From: an uncultured Clostridia bacterium | GTDB taxonomy: Bacteria; Bacillota; Clostridia; Oscillospirales; Acutalibacteraceae | DNA: 19,313 bases | Reading direction: 5' to 3' | Assembly (NCBI GenBank): GCA_937880805.1 | Contig: CALGRR010000093.1 | Coordinates: 1 to 19,313 of the forward strand | Shown: positions 7,384-14,798 of the stretch, one piece after another | Numbering within the stretch: position 1 is the first letter of the stretch | Layout of the letters: each line of letters begins with the position of its first letter | Program-made: the position numbers and the translations under genes | Notes under the pieces: generated by a model | What the model saw: only the letters and a program-made list of their open reading frames with translations | Databases searched by the model: none | What the model was told of the DNA's origin: nothing

Positions 7384-8292
7384 TTAAAGATTATCAATAT
7401 ATCTGCAAGCGGCAAGTGCTGCAACAGAGCCGTCTGCAGCTGCGGTTGTGATTTGTCTTATCTGCTTTTTACGGCAGTCACCCGCAGTAAATACGCCCGG
7501 AGTTTTTGTAAGACAAGCTTCGTCGGAATCAATATATCCCCATTCGTCAAGGCCTGCAATATCTGCAAAAGATCCGTTATTGGGAATAAGACCGATTGCA
7601 ACAAAAAGACCGTTTACCTTGAGCTCGGATTCGCTGCCGTCTGCTTCTTTTTTCAGAGTGAGGCTTTCAAGCTCCGTATCTCCGTGAATTGCGGAAATAA
7701 CAGTGCCCGTGATAAGCTCAACATTATCCTTTGATTTAAGCTTTTCAACAAGCCTTGCTTCACCCGTGAAATAATCAAGATTCTGAATAACATAAACCTT
7801 GCTGCAGCCTTCTGAAAGAAGAACCGCTTCCTGCAAAGCGGAGTTTCCGCCGCCAAGCACGGCAACCGTCTGATTCTTGAAGAATGCTCCGTCGCAAACG
7901 GCACAATATGAAATGCCGCTTCCAACAAGCTCATTTTCGTTCGGCAGACCGATTTGTCTGTGTTTAACACCTGTTGCAATAATAACCGCCTTGGCTTCGT
8001 GCTCGCCTTCCTCGGTTACAACAGTCTTTGTTGCCCCGTTATCAATGATTGCGGTAACGGTTTCCATCTCGATTTCAGCACCCTGACCAAGAACCTGATC
8101 AATGAGCTTCTCTGCAAATTCATTGCCGCTCATTCGCTCAAATCCGGGGTAATTCTCAATCTGCGGAGAATATGTTATCTGACCGCCGAAGGTTCCTTTT
8201 TCAAGCACCAGAACCGATTTATCTGCTCTCAGTGCATAGAGCGCCGCAGTCAAGCCTGCGGGCCCCGCACCGATAATGATTATATCATACAT
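7384..8292 (-). CDS. trxB: Thioredoxin reductase (TrxB), variant nucleotide-binding motif
   Basis: A 302-residue flavoprotein that passes electrons from a pyridine nucleotide through FAD to thioredoxin-like proteins. FAD-binding GAGPAG is at residues 8-13, the redox disulfide CAVC at 130-133, the second dinucleotide fold GGGNSA at 147-152, and a C-terminal TPGVFTAGDC block completes the FAD site. Odd: the HRRxxFRA stretch that binds the NADPH 2'-phosphate is replaced by IQNLDYFTGEARL, with none of the usual arginines in those positions, so NADH or another donor may be used. The ATG at 8292 is preferred (AAGGTG ribosome site). It begins 10 bases after nrdD ends and is surely co-transcribed, so its likely partner is the thioredoxin-like domain fused to NrdD. 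Confidence 0.92.
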   Translation of the reverse strand: MYDIIIIGAGPAGLTAALYALRADKSVLVLEKGTFGGQITYSPQIENYPGFERMSGNEFAEKLIDQVLGQGAEIEMETVTAIIDNGATKTVVTEEGEHEAKAVIIATGVKHRQIGLPNENELVGSGISYCAVCDGAFFKNQTVAVLGGGNSALQEAVLLSEGCSKVYVIQNLDYFTGEARLVEKLKSKDNVELITGTVISAIHGDTELESLTLKKEADGSESELKVNGLFVAIGLIPNNGSFADIAGLDEWGYIDSDEACLTKTPGVFTAGDCRKKQIRQITTAAADGSVAALAACRYIDNL

Positions 8293-8302
8293 TAACTTCA
8301 CC

Positions 8303-10684
8303 TTAAACAGCTGCGGTATTTGCACTGTCAATAAACTTCTTTATTTCTGCAACACCTGCAAATTTTACAATTTCGCCGTTCTTAACAACAACGAGTGTGG
8401 GTGCCTGCTTAACGCCAAGCTCAAGAGCAAGCTCCTGATTTTCATAAGCCATAACTTCGTTAACTGCAATTCCTGCCTTTGCAAGCTGAGCAAGAGCTAT
8501 TTTGCAGTTGGGGCAGGTTGCTGTTTTGAAGAGGTAAAGACCGTCTGCAAGAGCACAGCTTACTTCTTCTTCAGCCTTTGCTGCGTTACCGCCTACCGTG
8601 CCGTGCTTTGAAATATCAGACTTTGCGATGCTGTATACCTTACGCTCTTTATATTCCTGAGTCTTACCGTCATTCCAGTTCTGAACGGGTCTGTAGTAAC
8701 CGGTGATACGGCTGTAAACCTCTGCACTTTCACCGCATTCGGGGCAAGTGAAATGCTCGCCTGCAATGTAGCCGTGGCTCTTACATACCGAATAGGTGGG
8801 TGAAATTGAGTAATAAGGAAGTCTGTAGTTTTCGGAAATCTTTCTTACAAGATTTGCTGCTGCCTTCCAGTCGGGAAGCTTTTCGCCGAGGAATGCGTGG
8901 AAAACAGTGCCCGAAGTGTAAAGTGTATGGAGCTCATCCTGCATATCAAGAGCTTCAAAAACATCCTCTGTGTAACCAACGGGAAGATGTGAACTGTTGG
9001 TGTAGTAAGGTGTGCCGTCTGATGCGGTGATGATGCCGGGATAACGCTTAACATCGTGCTTTGCAAGACGGTATGATGTTGATTCTGCGGGAGTTGCTTC
9101 AAGGTTATAGAGATCGCCGTATTCTTCCTGATAGTCGGAAAGACGCTCTCTCATATGATTAAGAACATCCTTTGCAAACTGCTGAGTCTTTGCATTTGTC
9201 ATATTTGCTCTGAGCCAATTTGCATTAAGACCAACTTCGTTCATACCGACAAGTCCGATTGTTGAGAAGTGGTTTTCAAATGTTCCGAGGTATCTCTTGG
9301 TGTAGGGATAGAGTCCTTCATTAAGAAGCTTTGTGATGATAGTTCTCTTAATCTTAAGTGAACGTGCGGAAATATCCATCATCTTATCAAGTCTTCTGTA
9401 GAAGTCTGCCTCATTTTCTGCAAGATATGCGATTCTGGGAAGGTTGATTGTTACAACACCAACCGAGCCTGTGCTTTCGCCGCTGCCGAAGAAACCGCCG
9501 CTCTTCTTGCGAAGCTCACGAAGGTCAAGACGAAGACGGCAGCACATTGAACGAACATCGCTGGGCTCCATATCGCTGTTAACATAGTTTGAGAAATAAG
9601 GTGTGCCGTATTTTGAAGTCATTTCAAAGAGAAGCTTGTTATTCTCTGTTTCTGACCAGTCAAAATCTCTTGTGATTGAGTATGTGGGAATGGGATACTG
9701 GAAGCCTCTGCCGTTTGCATCGCCTTCAATCATAATTTCGATGAAAGCCTTGTTAATCATATCCATTTCGGCTTTGCAGTCTTTATATTTGAAATCCATT
9801 TCCTTGCCGCCTACAATAGCATTCTGCTCTGCAAGGTCAGCGGGAACAGTCCAGTCAAGAGTGATGTTTGAGAAGGGAGCCTGAGTACCCCAGCGGCTGG
9901 GTGTGTTAACACCGAAAATAAAGGATTCAATGCACTTCTTAACCTGATCATAGTTGAGGTTATCAACCTTTACGAAAGGTGCAAGATAGGTATCGAATGA
10001 TGAGAATGCCTGAGCACCTGCCCACTCATTCTGCATAATGCCGAGGAAGTTAACCATCTGGTTGCAAAGGGTTGCAAGATGGCTTGCGGGAGCAGAGGTA
10101 ATCTTACCGGTTACACCGCCGAGACCTTCTTTGATAAGCTGTCTGAGTGACCAGCCGGCACAGTAACCGGTGAGCATTGAAAGGTCGTGAATATGAATAT
10201 CGGCATTTCTGTGTGCATTTGCAATTTCATCATCATAGATTTCTGAAAGCCAGTAGTTAGCTGTGATTGCACCGGAGTTGCTGAGAATAAGACCGCCTAC
10301 TGAATAAGTAACGGTTGAATTCTCTTTAACACGCCAATCAGTAACATTAACATAGCTGTTAACAAGCTCTTTATAGTCAAGGATGGTTGACTTGAGGTTA
10401 CGGAGCTTTTCACGCTGTCTGCGGTAAAGAATGTATGCCTTTGCAACATCGGCATAGCCTGCCTGGATGAGCACCTGCTCAACGCTGTCCTGAATATCCT
10501 CAACGGCAACAAGCTCATTGCTGATTTTGGGCTCAAAATCTGCTGTTACCTTGAGTGCGAGAAAATCGATAGTTGAGGGATGATACTGCTTTTCCTTGGA
10601 TTCAAATGCAAGTTTGATTGCTTCGCTGATTTTGGAAATATTAAATTCAGCAATGCTTCCGTCTCTTTTGATTACCTGATACAT
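8303..10684 (-). CDS. nrdD: Anaerobic (class III) ribonucleoside-triphosphate reductase with C-terminal thioredoxin-like domain
   Basis: A 793-residue glycyl-radical enzyme that reduces NTPs to dNTPs without oxygen. Domain order: an ATP-cone (about 1-95) for allosteric control; the ten-stranded barrel with Cys175 in HDLSMLTGYCAGW and the thiyl-radical cysteine in SMCCRLR (Cys381/Cys382); a zinc site (Cys634, His637, Cys647, Cys650); the radical Gly673 in NWNDGKTQEY; then a linker and a redoxin domain (about 715-790) with CPNC at 724-727 and the cis-proline loop QAPT. Typical NrdD ends soon after the glycyl loop, so the tail is a fusion of ~75 residues. The MCC in place of the MGC seen in formate-dependent enzymes, plus the redoxin tail and the adjacent trxB, suggests thiol rather than formate as reductant (inference). 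The ribosome site is AAAGG. Confidence 0.95.
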   Translation of the reverse strand: MYQVIKRDGSIAEFNISKISEAIKLAFESKEKQYHPSTIDFLALKVTADFEPKISNELVAVEDIQDSVEQVLIQAGYADVAKAYILYRRQREKLRNLKSTILDYKELVNSYVNVTDWRVKENSTVTYSVGGLILSNSGAITANYWLSEIYDDEIANAHRNADIHIHDLSMLTGYCAGWSLRQLIKEGLGGVTGKITSAPASHLATLCNQMVNFLGIMQNEWAGAQAFSSFDTYLAPFVKVDNLNYDQVKKCIESFIFGVNTPSRWGTQAPFSNITLDWTVPADLAEQNAIVGGKEMDFKYKDCKAEMDMINKAFIEIMIEGDANGRGFQYPIPTYSITRDFDWSETENNKLLFEMTSKYGTPYFSNYVNSDMEPSDVRSMCCRLRLDLRELRKKSGGFFGSGESTGSVGVVTINLPRIAYLAENEADFYRRLDKMMDISARSLKIKRTIITKLLNEGLYPYTKRYLGTFENHFSTIGLVGMNEVGLNANWLRANMTNAKTQQFAKDVLNHMRERLSDYQEEYGDLYNLEATPAESTSYRLAKHDVKRYPGIITASDGTPYYTNSSHLPVGYTEDVFEALDMQDELHTLYTSGTVFHAFLGEKLPDWKAAANLVRKISENYRLPYYSISPTYSVCKSHGYIAGEHFTCPECGESAEVYSRITGYYRPVQNWNDGKTQEYKERKVYSIAKSDISKHGTVGGNAAKAEEEVSCALADGLYLFKTATCPNCKIALAQLAKAGIAVNEVMAYENQELALELGVKQAPTLVVVKNGEIVKFAGVAEIKKFIDSANTAAV

Positions 10685-10765
10685 AACATTCCATACCTTT
10701 CTTTAAATTAATATATGTGAAAAAAATAAAACCTGAATTAATAAGCATTTTCTGACAGCTTATAG

Positions 10766-10794
10766 ATAGTAACAAATTATTGTGGTTATGTCAA
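10766..10794 (-). promoter_or_regulatory. nrdD promoter
   Basis: On the minus strand a consensus TTGACA (10789-10794) and TACTAT (10766-10771) are 17 bases apart, about 80 bases before the nrdD start. One NrdR-like box fills the spacer and another lies just upstream of the -35, as expected for repression. Confidence 0.65.
10770..10785. promoter_or_regulatory. NrdR box A (nrdD proximal pair)
   Basis: TAACAAATTATTGTGG matches the known NrdR consensus (ACACwATATATwGTGT) at 11 of 16 positions. It sits between the -35 and -10 of the nrdD promoter, exactly 31 bases from box B. Confidence 0.6.
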
Positions 10795-10800
10795 TGGGTT

Positions 10801-10816
10801 TTACAAGATATTGTGT
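10801..10816. promoter_or_regulatory. NrdR box B (nrdD proximal pair)
   Basis: TTACAAGATATTGTGT matches the NrdR consensus at 13 of 16 positions and shares its ATATTGTG core with the box before nrdG. It lies just upstream of the nrdD -35. Confidence 0.7.
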
Positions 10817-10841
10817 TGTGAAAATAAAGTTTGTTGAAAAT

Positions 10842-10857
10842 GCACCATATATATTGT
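10842..10857. promoter_or_regulatory. NrdR-like box C (nrdD distal pair)
   Basis: GCACCATATATATTGT matches the NrdR consensus at 13 of 16 positions. It is 41 bases from box B and 31 from box D. Its right part also pairs with box D as an 11-base inverted repeat, so an RNA or DNA hairpin is an alternative reading. Confidence 0.5.
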
Positions 10858-10872
10858 TTTTTTTGGCTGTTT

Positions 10873-10888
10873 TTACAATATATATATT
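10873..10888. promoter_or_regulatory. NrdR-like box D (nrdD distal pair)
   Basis: TTACAATATATATATT matches the NrdR consensus at 11 of 16 positions, but the region is simple AT-rich sequence, so chance is possible. It overlaps the nrdG stop codon and is 31 bases from box C. Confidence 0.4.
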
Positions 10889-11579
10889 ATTCTCCCCTGA
10901 TTTCGCAGCTTTCAACATATTTCAGCATTATTTTTTTCATTTCTTCCATTTCACTTTTGGGAACTGCTGAAAGACCAAAGCCGATTAAATCGCCCGAATC
11001 CTTGAACATCTGAAGATAGTGACGTTTTGCTCCTTTGATAAATCTTCCCAATGAATCCATATCAAAAATACTGTGAAACTCTCTGACAACAGTTGTTCTG
11101 AATTCGTATTCAACATTTCCGTTAATCAGAAAATCTATGCTTTCTTTAATTTTTGATATATCGTATCCGCCAATTCCTACGGCGGGAGGATAGCCCTCGG
11201 GAGATGCCTTGACATCCATTGCAACATAATCAACAAGCCCCTGATTAACAAGTGACTTAAGCTTTTCGGGATATGTGCCGTTGGTGTCAAGCTTAACGGC
11301 GTATCCGAGCTCTCTGATTTTACGGATAAATTCTTCAATATCCTTCTGCATAAGCGGCTCACCGCCGGTTATTGCCACTCCGTCAAGAATGCCCTGCCTT
11401 TTTTTAAGAAAATCAAGAATTTCTTCAACCGAATATTCCCCTTCTTTTGAAGGCTTCACAACAATGCTTGCGTTATGGCAGAACGGACATCTGAGATTGC
11501 AGCCGCCCGTAAAAACGGTGCACGCCATTTTTCCCGGAAAATCCAGAAGAGTCAGCTTCTGAAGACCCTGAATGTTCAT
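10887..11579 (-). CDS. nrdG: Anaerobic ribonucleotide reductase activating protein (radical SAM)
   Basis: A 230-residue radical-SAM activase that uses a [4Fe-4S] cluster and S-adenosylmethionine to place the glycyl radical on NrdD. The cluster motif CNLRCPFC has Cys27, Cys31 and Cys34, preceded by the N-terminal LTLLDFPGKMACTVF signature of the clostridial NrdG subfamily. The GGEPL SAM-binding motif and the DTNGTYP and DYVAMDVKA blocks follow. The ATG at 11579 is chosen because AAAGGAGGG lies just upstream and similarity begins there; the longer open frame has no ribosome site. No GC-rich terminator follows it, so some transcripts may read on into nrdD and trxB, though nrdD has its own promoter. 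Confidence 0.93.
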   Translation of the reverse strand: MNIQGLQKLTLLDFPGKMACTVFTGGCNLRCPFCHNASIVVKPSKEGEYSVEEILDFLKKRQGILDGVAITGGEPLMQKDIEEFIRKIRELGYAVKLDTNGTYPEKLKSLVNQGLVDYVAMDVKASPEGYPPAVGIGGYDISKIKESIDFLINGNVEYEFRTTVVREFHSIFDMDSLGRFIKGAKRHYLQMFKDSGDLIGFGLSAVPKSEMEEMKKIMLKYVESCEIRGE

Positions 11580-11636
11580 CGGACTCCCTCCTTTGATCAG
11601 CAAAATACTAAATAAGCGATTGCAGTGGTAATGATA

Positions 11637-11652
11637 ACACAAGATATTGTGG
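11637..11652. promoter_or_regulatory. NrdR box E in front of nrdG
   Basis: ACACAAGATATTGTGG matches the NrdR consensus at 14 of 16 positions, the best in the window. On the minus strand it abuts an extended -10 (TGTTATCAT, 11631-11639), with TTGACA at 11661-11666 further up. I find no good second box 31 bases to either side. Confidence 0.7.
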
Positions 11653-11690
11653 TTAGTCTGTGTCAAAAACCACAAAAAGTATAATTTCGC

Positions 11691-11722
11691 AAAAAAATCA
11701 GCCGCCCATCAGGACGGCTGAT
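11691..11722 (-). terminator. Rho-independent terminator after the GtrA-like gene
   Basis: An 8-base stem (ATCAGCCG / CGGCTGAT, arms 11697-11704 and 11715-11722) with a 10-base loop is followed on the minus strand by a run of T. It starts 13 bases past the stop. Confidence 0.85.
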
Positions 11723-11735
11723 ACTCATTTTAAAT

Positions 11736-12269
11736 TTATGCAGCTTTTTCTTCCTTCTTCTTGTGGAAAAGAATCTTGTCTACGGGGAAATAGAGGAAGA
11801 ACTGAACAGCGGAGCAAATCATTGTTGCAATATTCTTTGCTGCAACCTCTTCAAGACCCCAGCCAACAAATACTTCTTTAAGAGTGGGGTTAAGCCAAGC
11901 CGAGAAGAAAATGAGAGCGATTGTGAAAACTATGTAAATGGGAAGAGCAACAGCAACATTTGCACCTGAATTGAAGGTCTTTTCTTTGTTAACAAAGAAA
12001 GCAACAATCTGAGCGATGATGTTTGCAACGTTGCTTACGATGAAATAACCGAGACCGCCGACTGCAACGGGATAAACAAATACCCACCAGGCAAAATCCT
12101 GGTTATAAAGCTCTGCAATGGGAGGAATGAGATTGAGTGTGTTGAGAAGAACGAACTGAACAATCATTGCAAGAAGGCTTACAACGATGAACTTTACAAA
12201 CTGCCAGATTGTAACAAGAAGCGAGCCCTTGCTCTCGGCAGCTTTATCGATTTGATTTAACTTTGACAT
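11736..12269 (-). CDS. GtrA-like four-helix membrane protein
   Basis: A 177-residue integral membrane protein of the GtrA/DPMS family. Members are thought to carry or flip lipid-linked sugars during teichoic acid, polysaccharide or O-antigen modification, or act as accessory subunits of glycosyltransferases. The N-terminal block WQFVKFIVVSLLAMIVQF, the cytoplasmic loop FFVNKEKTF (the family's N-R/K-xWTF position) and two later helices ending in PVDKILFHKKKEE fit the family. The loop between helices 1 and 2 is longer than usual. The ATG at 12269 is chosen because GGAG lies 8 bases upstream. It has its own promoter and terminator, so it is a single-gene unit; no glycosyltransferase is nearby to name a pathway. 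Confidence 0.8.
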   Translation of the reverse strand: MSKLNQIDKAAESKGSLLVTIWQFVKFIVVSLLAMIVQFVLLNTLNLIPPIAELYNQDFAWWVFVYPVAVGGLGYFIVSNVANIIAQIVAFFVNKEKTFNSGANVAVALPIYIVFTIALIFFSAWLNPTLKEVFVGWGLEEVAAKNIATMICSAVQFFLYFPVDKILFHKKKEEKAA

Positions 12270-12303
12270 AACAATTTCTCCAATCATTATTTATTCGCAT
12301 AGA

Positions 12304-12332
12304 ATTATAACATACATTCTATATATTGGCAA
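12304..12332 (-). promoter_or_regulatory. SigA promoter of the GtrA-like gene
   Basis: On the minus strand TTGCCA and TATAAT are 17 bases apart, with a TGT just before the -10 (extended -10). It lies about 35 bases before the gene start. Confidence 0.75.
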
Positions 12333-12363
12333 GCCAAAAATATCGATTAGTTTTTGTGCACAA

Positions 12364-13665
12364 TTACTCAACAATTTTCAGCAGAATATTTTTGTTTTCA
12401 GGTTTTGTTTTTGAAATGTTGATTGACGAAACAAATCTTTCGGCTGCATTTGAAAACAATGAGCTGTCTGTTGCATAAAGCGTTGCAAGAACATCGCCCT
12501 TATTAACACAATCACCTGTCTTTTTATTCAGAATAATACCCGCACAAGGGTCGATTTCATCTTCTTTCTTCATTCTGCCCGCACCGAGAAGAACGCAGAC
12601 AGAGCCGATGCCTTCGGTATCCGTTGATTGGATATAACCTTCATTTTCCGCTTTAATTTCATAGCTGAATTCTGCTTTTGAAAACAAATCTGTGTTATAA
12701 ATATAATCGGGATTTCCGCCCTGAGCCTCAACCATTTCCGCAAGCTTATTGAGGGCGGAACCGTCATTTATTTTACTTTGAGCAAGCTTTTGACATTCAG
12801 AAAAGCTTCCTATGCCCGCAAGTTCAAGAAGCTTCGCTGAAAGAAGAATTGATATTTCGGTTAAATCCTCGGGTCCGTTGCCTTTAAGCGTTTCAACAGC
12901 TTCAATGATTTCAAGAGAATTGCCTAAATAATTGCCCAAGGGCTTATCCATATCGGTTATGAGTGCGGCAATTTTTTTGCCTGCTCCCCTGCCGATTTCA
13001 ACCATTTTTTCGGCAAGCAACACGGCAGAGTTTTCATCCTTCATAAACGCACCGCTGCCGCACTTGACATCAAGAACAATGCAATCTGCTCCGCCCGCAA
13101 ACTTTTTACTCATTATGCTTGATGCGATAAGCGGAATATTATCAACGGTTGCCGTTGTGTCACGCAAAGCATAAAGCTTTTTATCTGCAGGGCAAAGCTT
13201 GCCCGACTGACCCACAACGCAGATTCCGCAGTTATTCACAACAGAGATAAACTCCTCTGATTCAAGACAGGTTTTAAAACCCGGTATCGCTTCAAGCTTA
13301 TCAACCGTGCCGCCCGTATGCCCGAGCCCTCTGCCACTCATTTTGGCAATTTTAACACCGCAGGATGCAACAATAGGTGCAACAATCAGCGTTGTTTTAT
13401 CGCCTACGCCGCCCGTTGAATGCTTATCCCCTTTGATGCCGTTAATTGCCGTTAAATCGGCAACATCGCCCGAATGTGCCATAGCTAAAGTTAAATCAAG
13501 GGTTTCCTTTTCATTAAGGCCGTTAAGATACATCGCCATAAGCATTGCAGAAATCTGATAATCGGGAATTTCTTCGTTTCCCGAAGCGAAGGCAAAATAT
13601 TCAATTTCTTCTTTTGAAAGAGCAAAACCGTCTCTTTTCTTTTTTATTAATTCAATTATATTCAT
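12364..13665 (-). CDS. pdp: Pyrimidine-nucleoside phosphorylase
   Basis: A 433-residue enzyme that phosphorolyses uridine, thymidine and deoxyuridine to base plus (deoxy)ribose 1-phosphate. The phosphate-binding KHSTGGVGDK is at 81-90 and the family signature SGRGLGHTGGTVDKLEAIPG at 110-129; the length matches Firmicute Pdp (about 433). The C-terminal alpha/beta domain with GAGRMKKEDEIDP is present. Its ATG overlaps the cdd stop by 4 bases (ATGA), a sign of translational coupling. It is the last gene of the salvage operon. I see no clear terminator after it, only the 10-base palindrome TTGTGCACAA at 12354-12363 touching the stop. Confidence 0.95.
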   Translation of the reverse strand: MNIIELIKKKRDGFALSKEEIEYFAFASGNEEIPDYQISAMLMAMYLNGLNEKETLDLTLAMAHSGDVADLTAINGIKGDKHSTGGVGDKTTLIVAPIVASCGVKIAKMSGRGLGHTGGTVDKLEAIPGFKTCLESEEFISVVNNCGICVVGQSGKLCPADKKLYALRDTTATVDNIPLIASSIMSKKFAGGADCIVLDVKCGSGAFMKDENSAVLLAEKMVEIGRGAGKKIAALITDMDKPLGNYLGNSLEIIEAVETLKGNGPEDLTEISILLSAKLLELAGIGSFSECQKLAQSKINDGSALNKLAEMVEAQGGNPDYIYNTDLFSKAEFSYEIKAENEGYIQSTDTEGIGSVCVLLGAGRMKKEDEIDPCAGIILNKKTGDCVNKGDVLATLYATDSSLFSNAAERFVSSINISKTKPENKNILLKIVE

Positions 13666-14066
13666 CTATTATCAAAACCTGCCGGTAAAATCTCATTTAA
13701 AGTCATAACAATATAATCCTCTGCACTCTTTGCCATTATTACTTCAAAATCATCGGTGCAGAATTCTTTCATAACCTGCCTGCAAACTCCGCACGGCGGG
13801 CAATAATTCTCGGGAAATTCGTTTTCTGATTTATCGCCGACAACCGCTATTTTAACAAACTCCTTTTCGCCCTCTGATACAGCTTTGAAAAATGCTGTTC
13901 TTTCGGCACATACCGTTGGAGAAAAAGCAGAATTTTCAATATTACAGCCCGTATAAGCCTTTCCGTTTTTACAAAGCAATGCAGCACCCACAGCAAAGCC
14001 TGAATAGGGAGAATATGATTTTTCTCTTGCATCAAGTGCCAGACAAATCAATTCGTTATTATTCAT
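13662..14066 (-). CDS. cdd: Cytidine deaminase
   Basis: A 134-residue zinc enzyme of the short homotetrameric class that converts cytidine and deoxycytidine to the uridine forms. The zinc ligands and proton-shuttle glutamate are visible: TVCAERTA with Cys53 and Glu55, and CPPCGVCRQ with Cys92 and Cys95. The ATG at 14066 is chosen because GGAGG lies 8 bases upstream. It overlaps the deoD stop by 8 bases, and its own stop overlaps the pdp start. It feeds uridines directly to Pdp. Confidence 0.93.
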   Translation of the reverse strand: MNNNELICLALDAREKSYSPYSGFAVGAALLCKNGKAYTGCNIENSAFSPTVCAERTAFFKAVSEGEKEFVKIAVVGDKSENEFPENYCPPCGVCRQVMKEFCTDDFEVIMAKSAEDYIVMTLNEILPAGFDNR

Positions 14067-14778
14067 CGGCAGCCTCCAGAGCAATTTCAATCATTTTATT
14101 AAATGTTTGCTCACGTTCAAGCGCGGTGCATTCCTCACCGCCTGCAAGCGGACAATCTGAAATTGTGCAGATACAGAGAGCTTTCTTGCCGCTTCTTGCA
14201 GCATTCATATAAAGAGCAGCAGCTTCCATTTCAATGGCAAGAACGCCCATTTTCTGCCATACAGAAAGGCTCTGTGCATCATCATAGAAGGTATCGGATG
14301 AATAAATATTGCCCACATATGCTTTTATGCCGAGCTTATCGGCAGCGGCAACGGCTTTGGTGAGCGTTTCATAATCTGCCGTGGGAGCAAAAGTGCCCGG
14401 AAGATTATATTGCAAAGCATAGTTTGAATTTGTGCAGGCACCAATACCGATAACAACATCACGAAGATGAAGCTTCGGGCTGATTGCACCCGCCGAGCCT
14501 ACTCTGATTATGGTTTCAACATCATAAAAATTGAAAAGCTCATATGAATAGATTCCGATTGATGGCATACCCATACCAGATGCCATAACGGAAACTCTTT
14601 TGCCTTTATAGTAACCCGTATATCCCTGCACACCTCTTGTGTTATTGACAAGAACAGGATTTTCAAGAAAATTCTCTGCTATATATTTAGCTCTTAACGG
14701 GTCACCCGGCATAAGCACGGTTTTTGCAAATGCATCTTTATTTTCTGCCGCAATATGCGGAGTCGGAATATTGCTCAT
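14059..14778 (-). CDS. deoD: Purine-nucleoside phosphorylase (DeoD type)
   Basis: A 239-residue hexameric-type PNP that splits inosine, guanosine, adenosine and their deoxy forms. N-terminal TPHI with His8, phosphate-binding MPGDPLRA (23-30), GSAGA (94-98), the purine/ribose-binding AIEMEAAALY with Glu183 and Glu185, and SDCPL with catalytic Asp208 are all present; the length is normal for DeoD. The ribosome site CGGAGG fits the start. It follows deoC by 20 bases and overlaps cdd by 8, inside a salvage operon. Confidence 0.95.
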   Translation of the reverse strand: MSNIPTPHIAAENKDAFAKTVLMPGDPLRAKYIAENFLENPVLVNNTRGVQGYTGYYKGKRVSVMASGMGMPSIGIYSYELFNFYDVETIIRVGSAGAISPKLHLRDVVIGIGACTNSNYALQYNLPGTFAPTADYETLTKAVAAADKLGIKAYVGNIYSSDTFYDDAQSLSVWQKMGVLAIEMEAAALYMNAARSGKKALCICTISDCPLAGGEECTALEREQTFNKMIEIALEAADE

Positions 14779-14798
14779 TATAAAAACCTCCGAAATAA

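Noticed and set aside
7315..8611. Plus-strand open frames opposite trxB and the end of nrdD
   Set aside because: Cysteine-rich shadow translations of firmly identified minus-strand genes.
12354..12363. Palindrome TTGTGCACAA at the pdp stop codon as a terminator or operator
   Set aside because: Ten bases with no loop and no T run; too short to call either, and chance is plausible.
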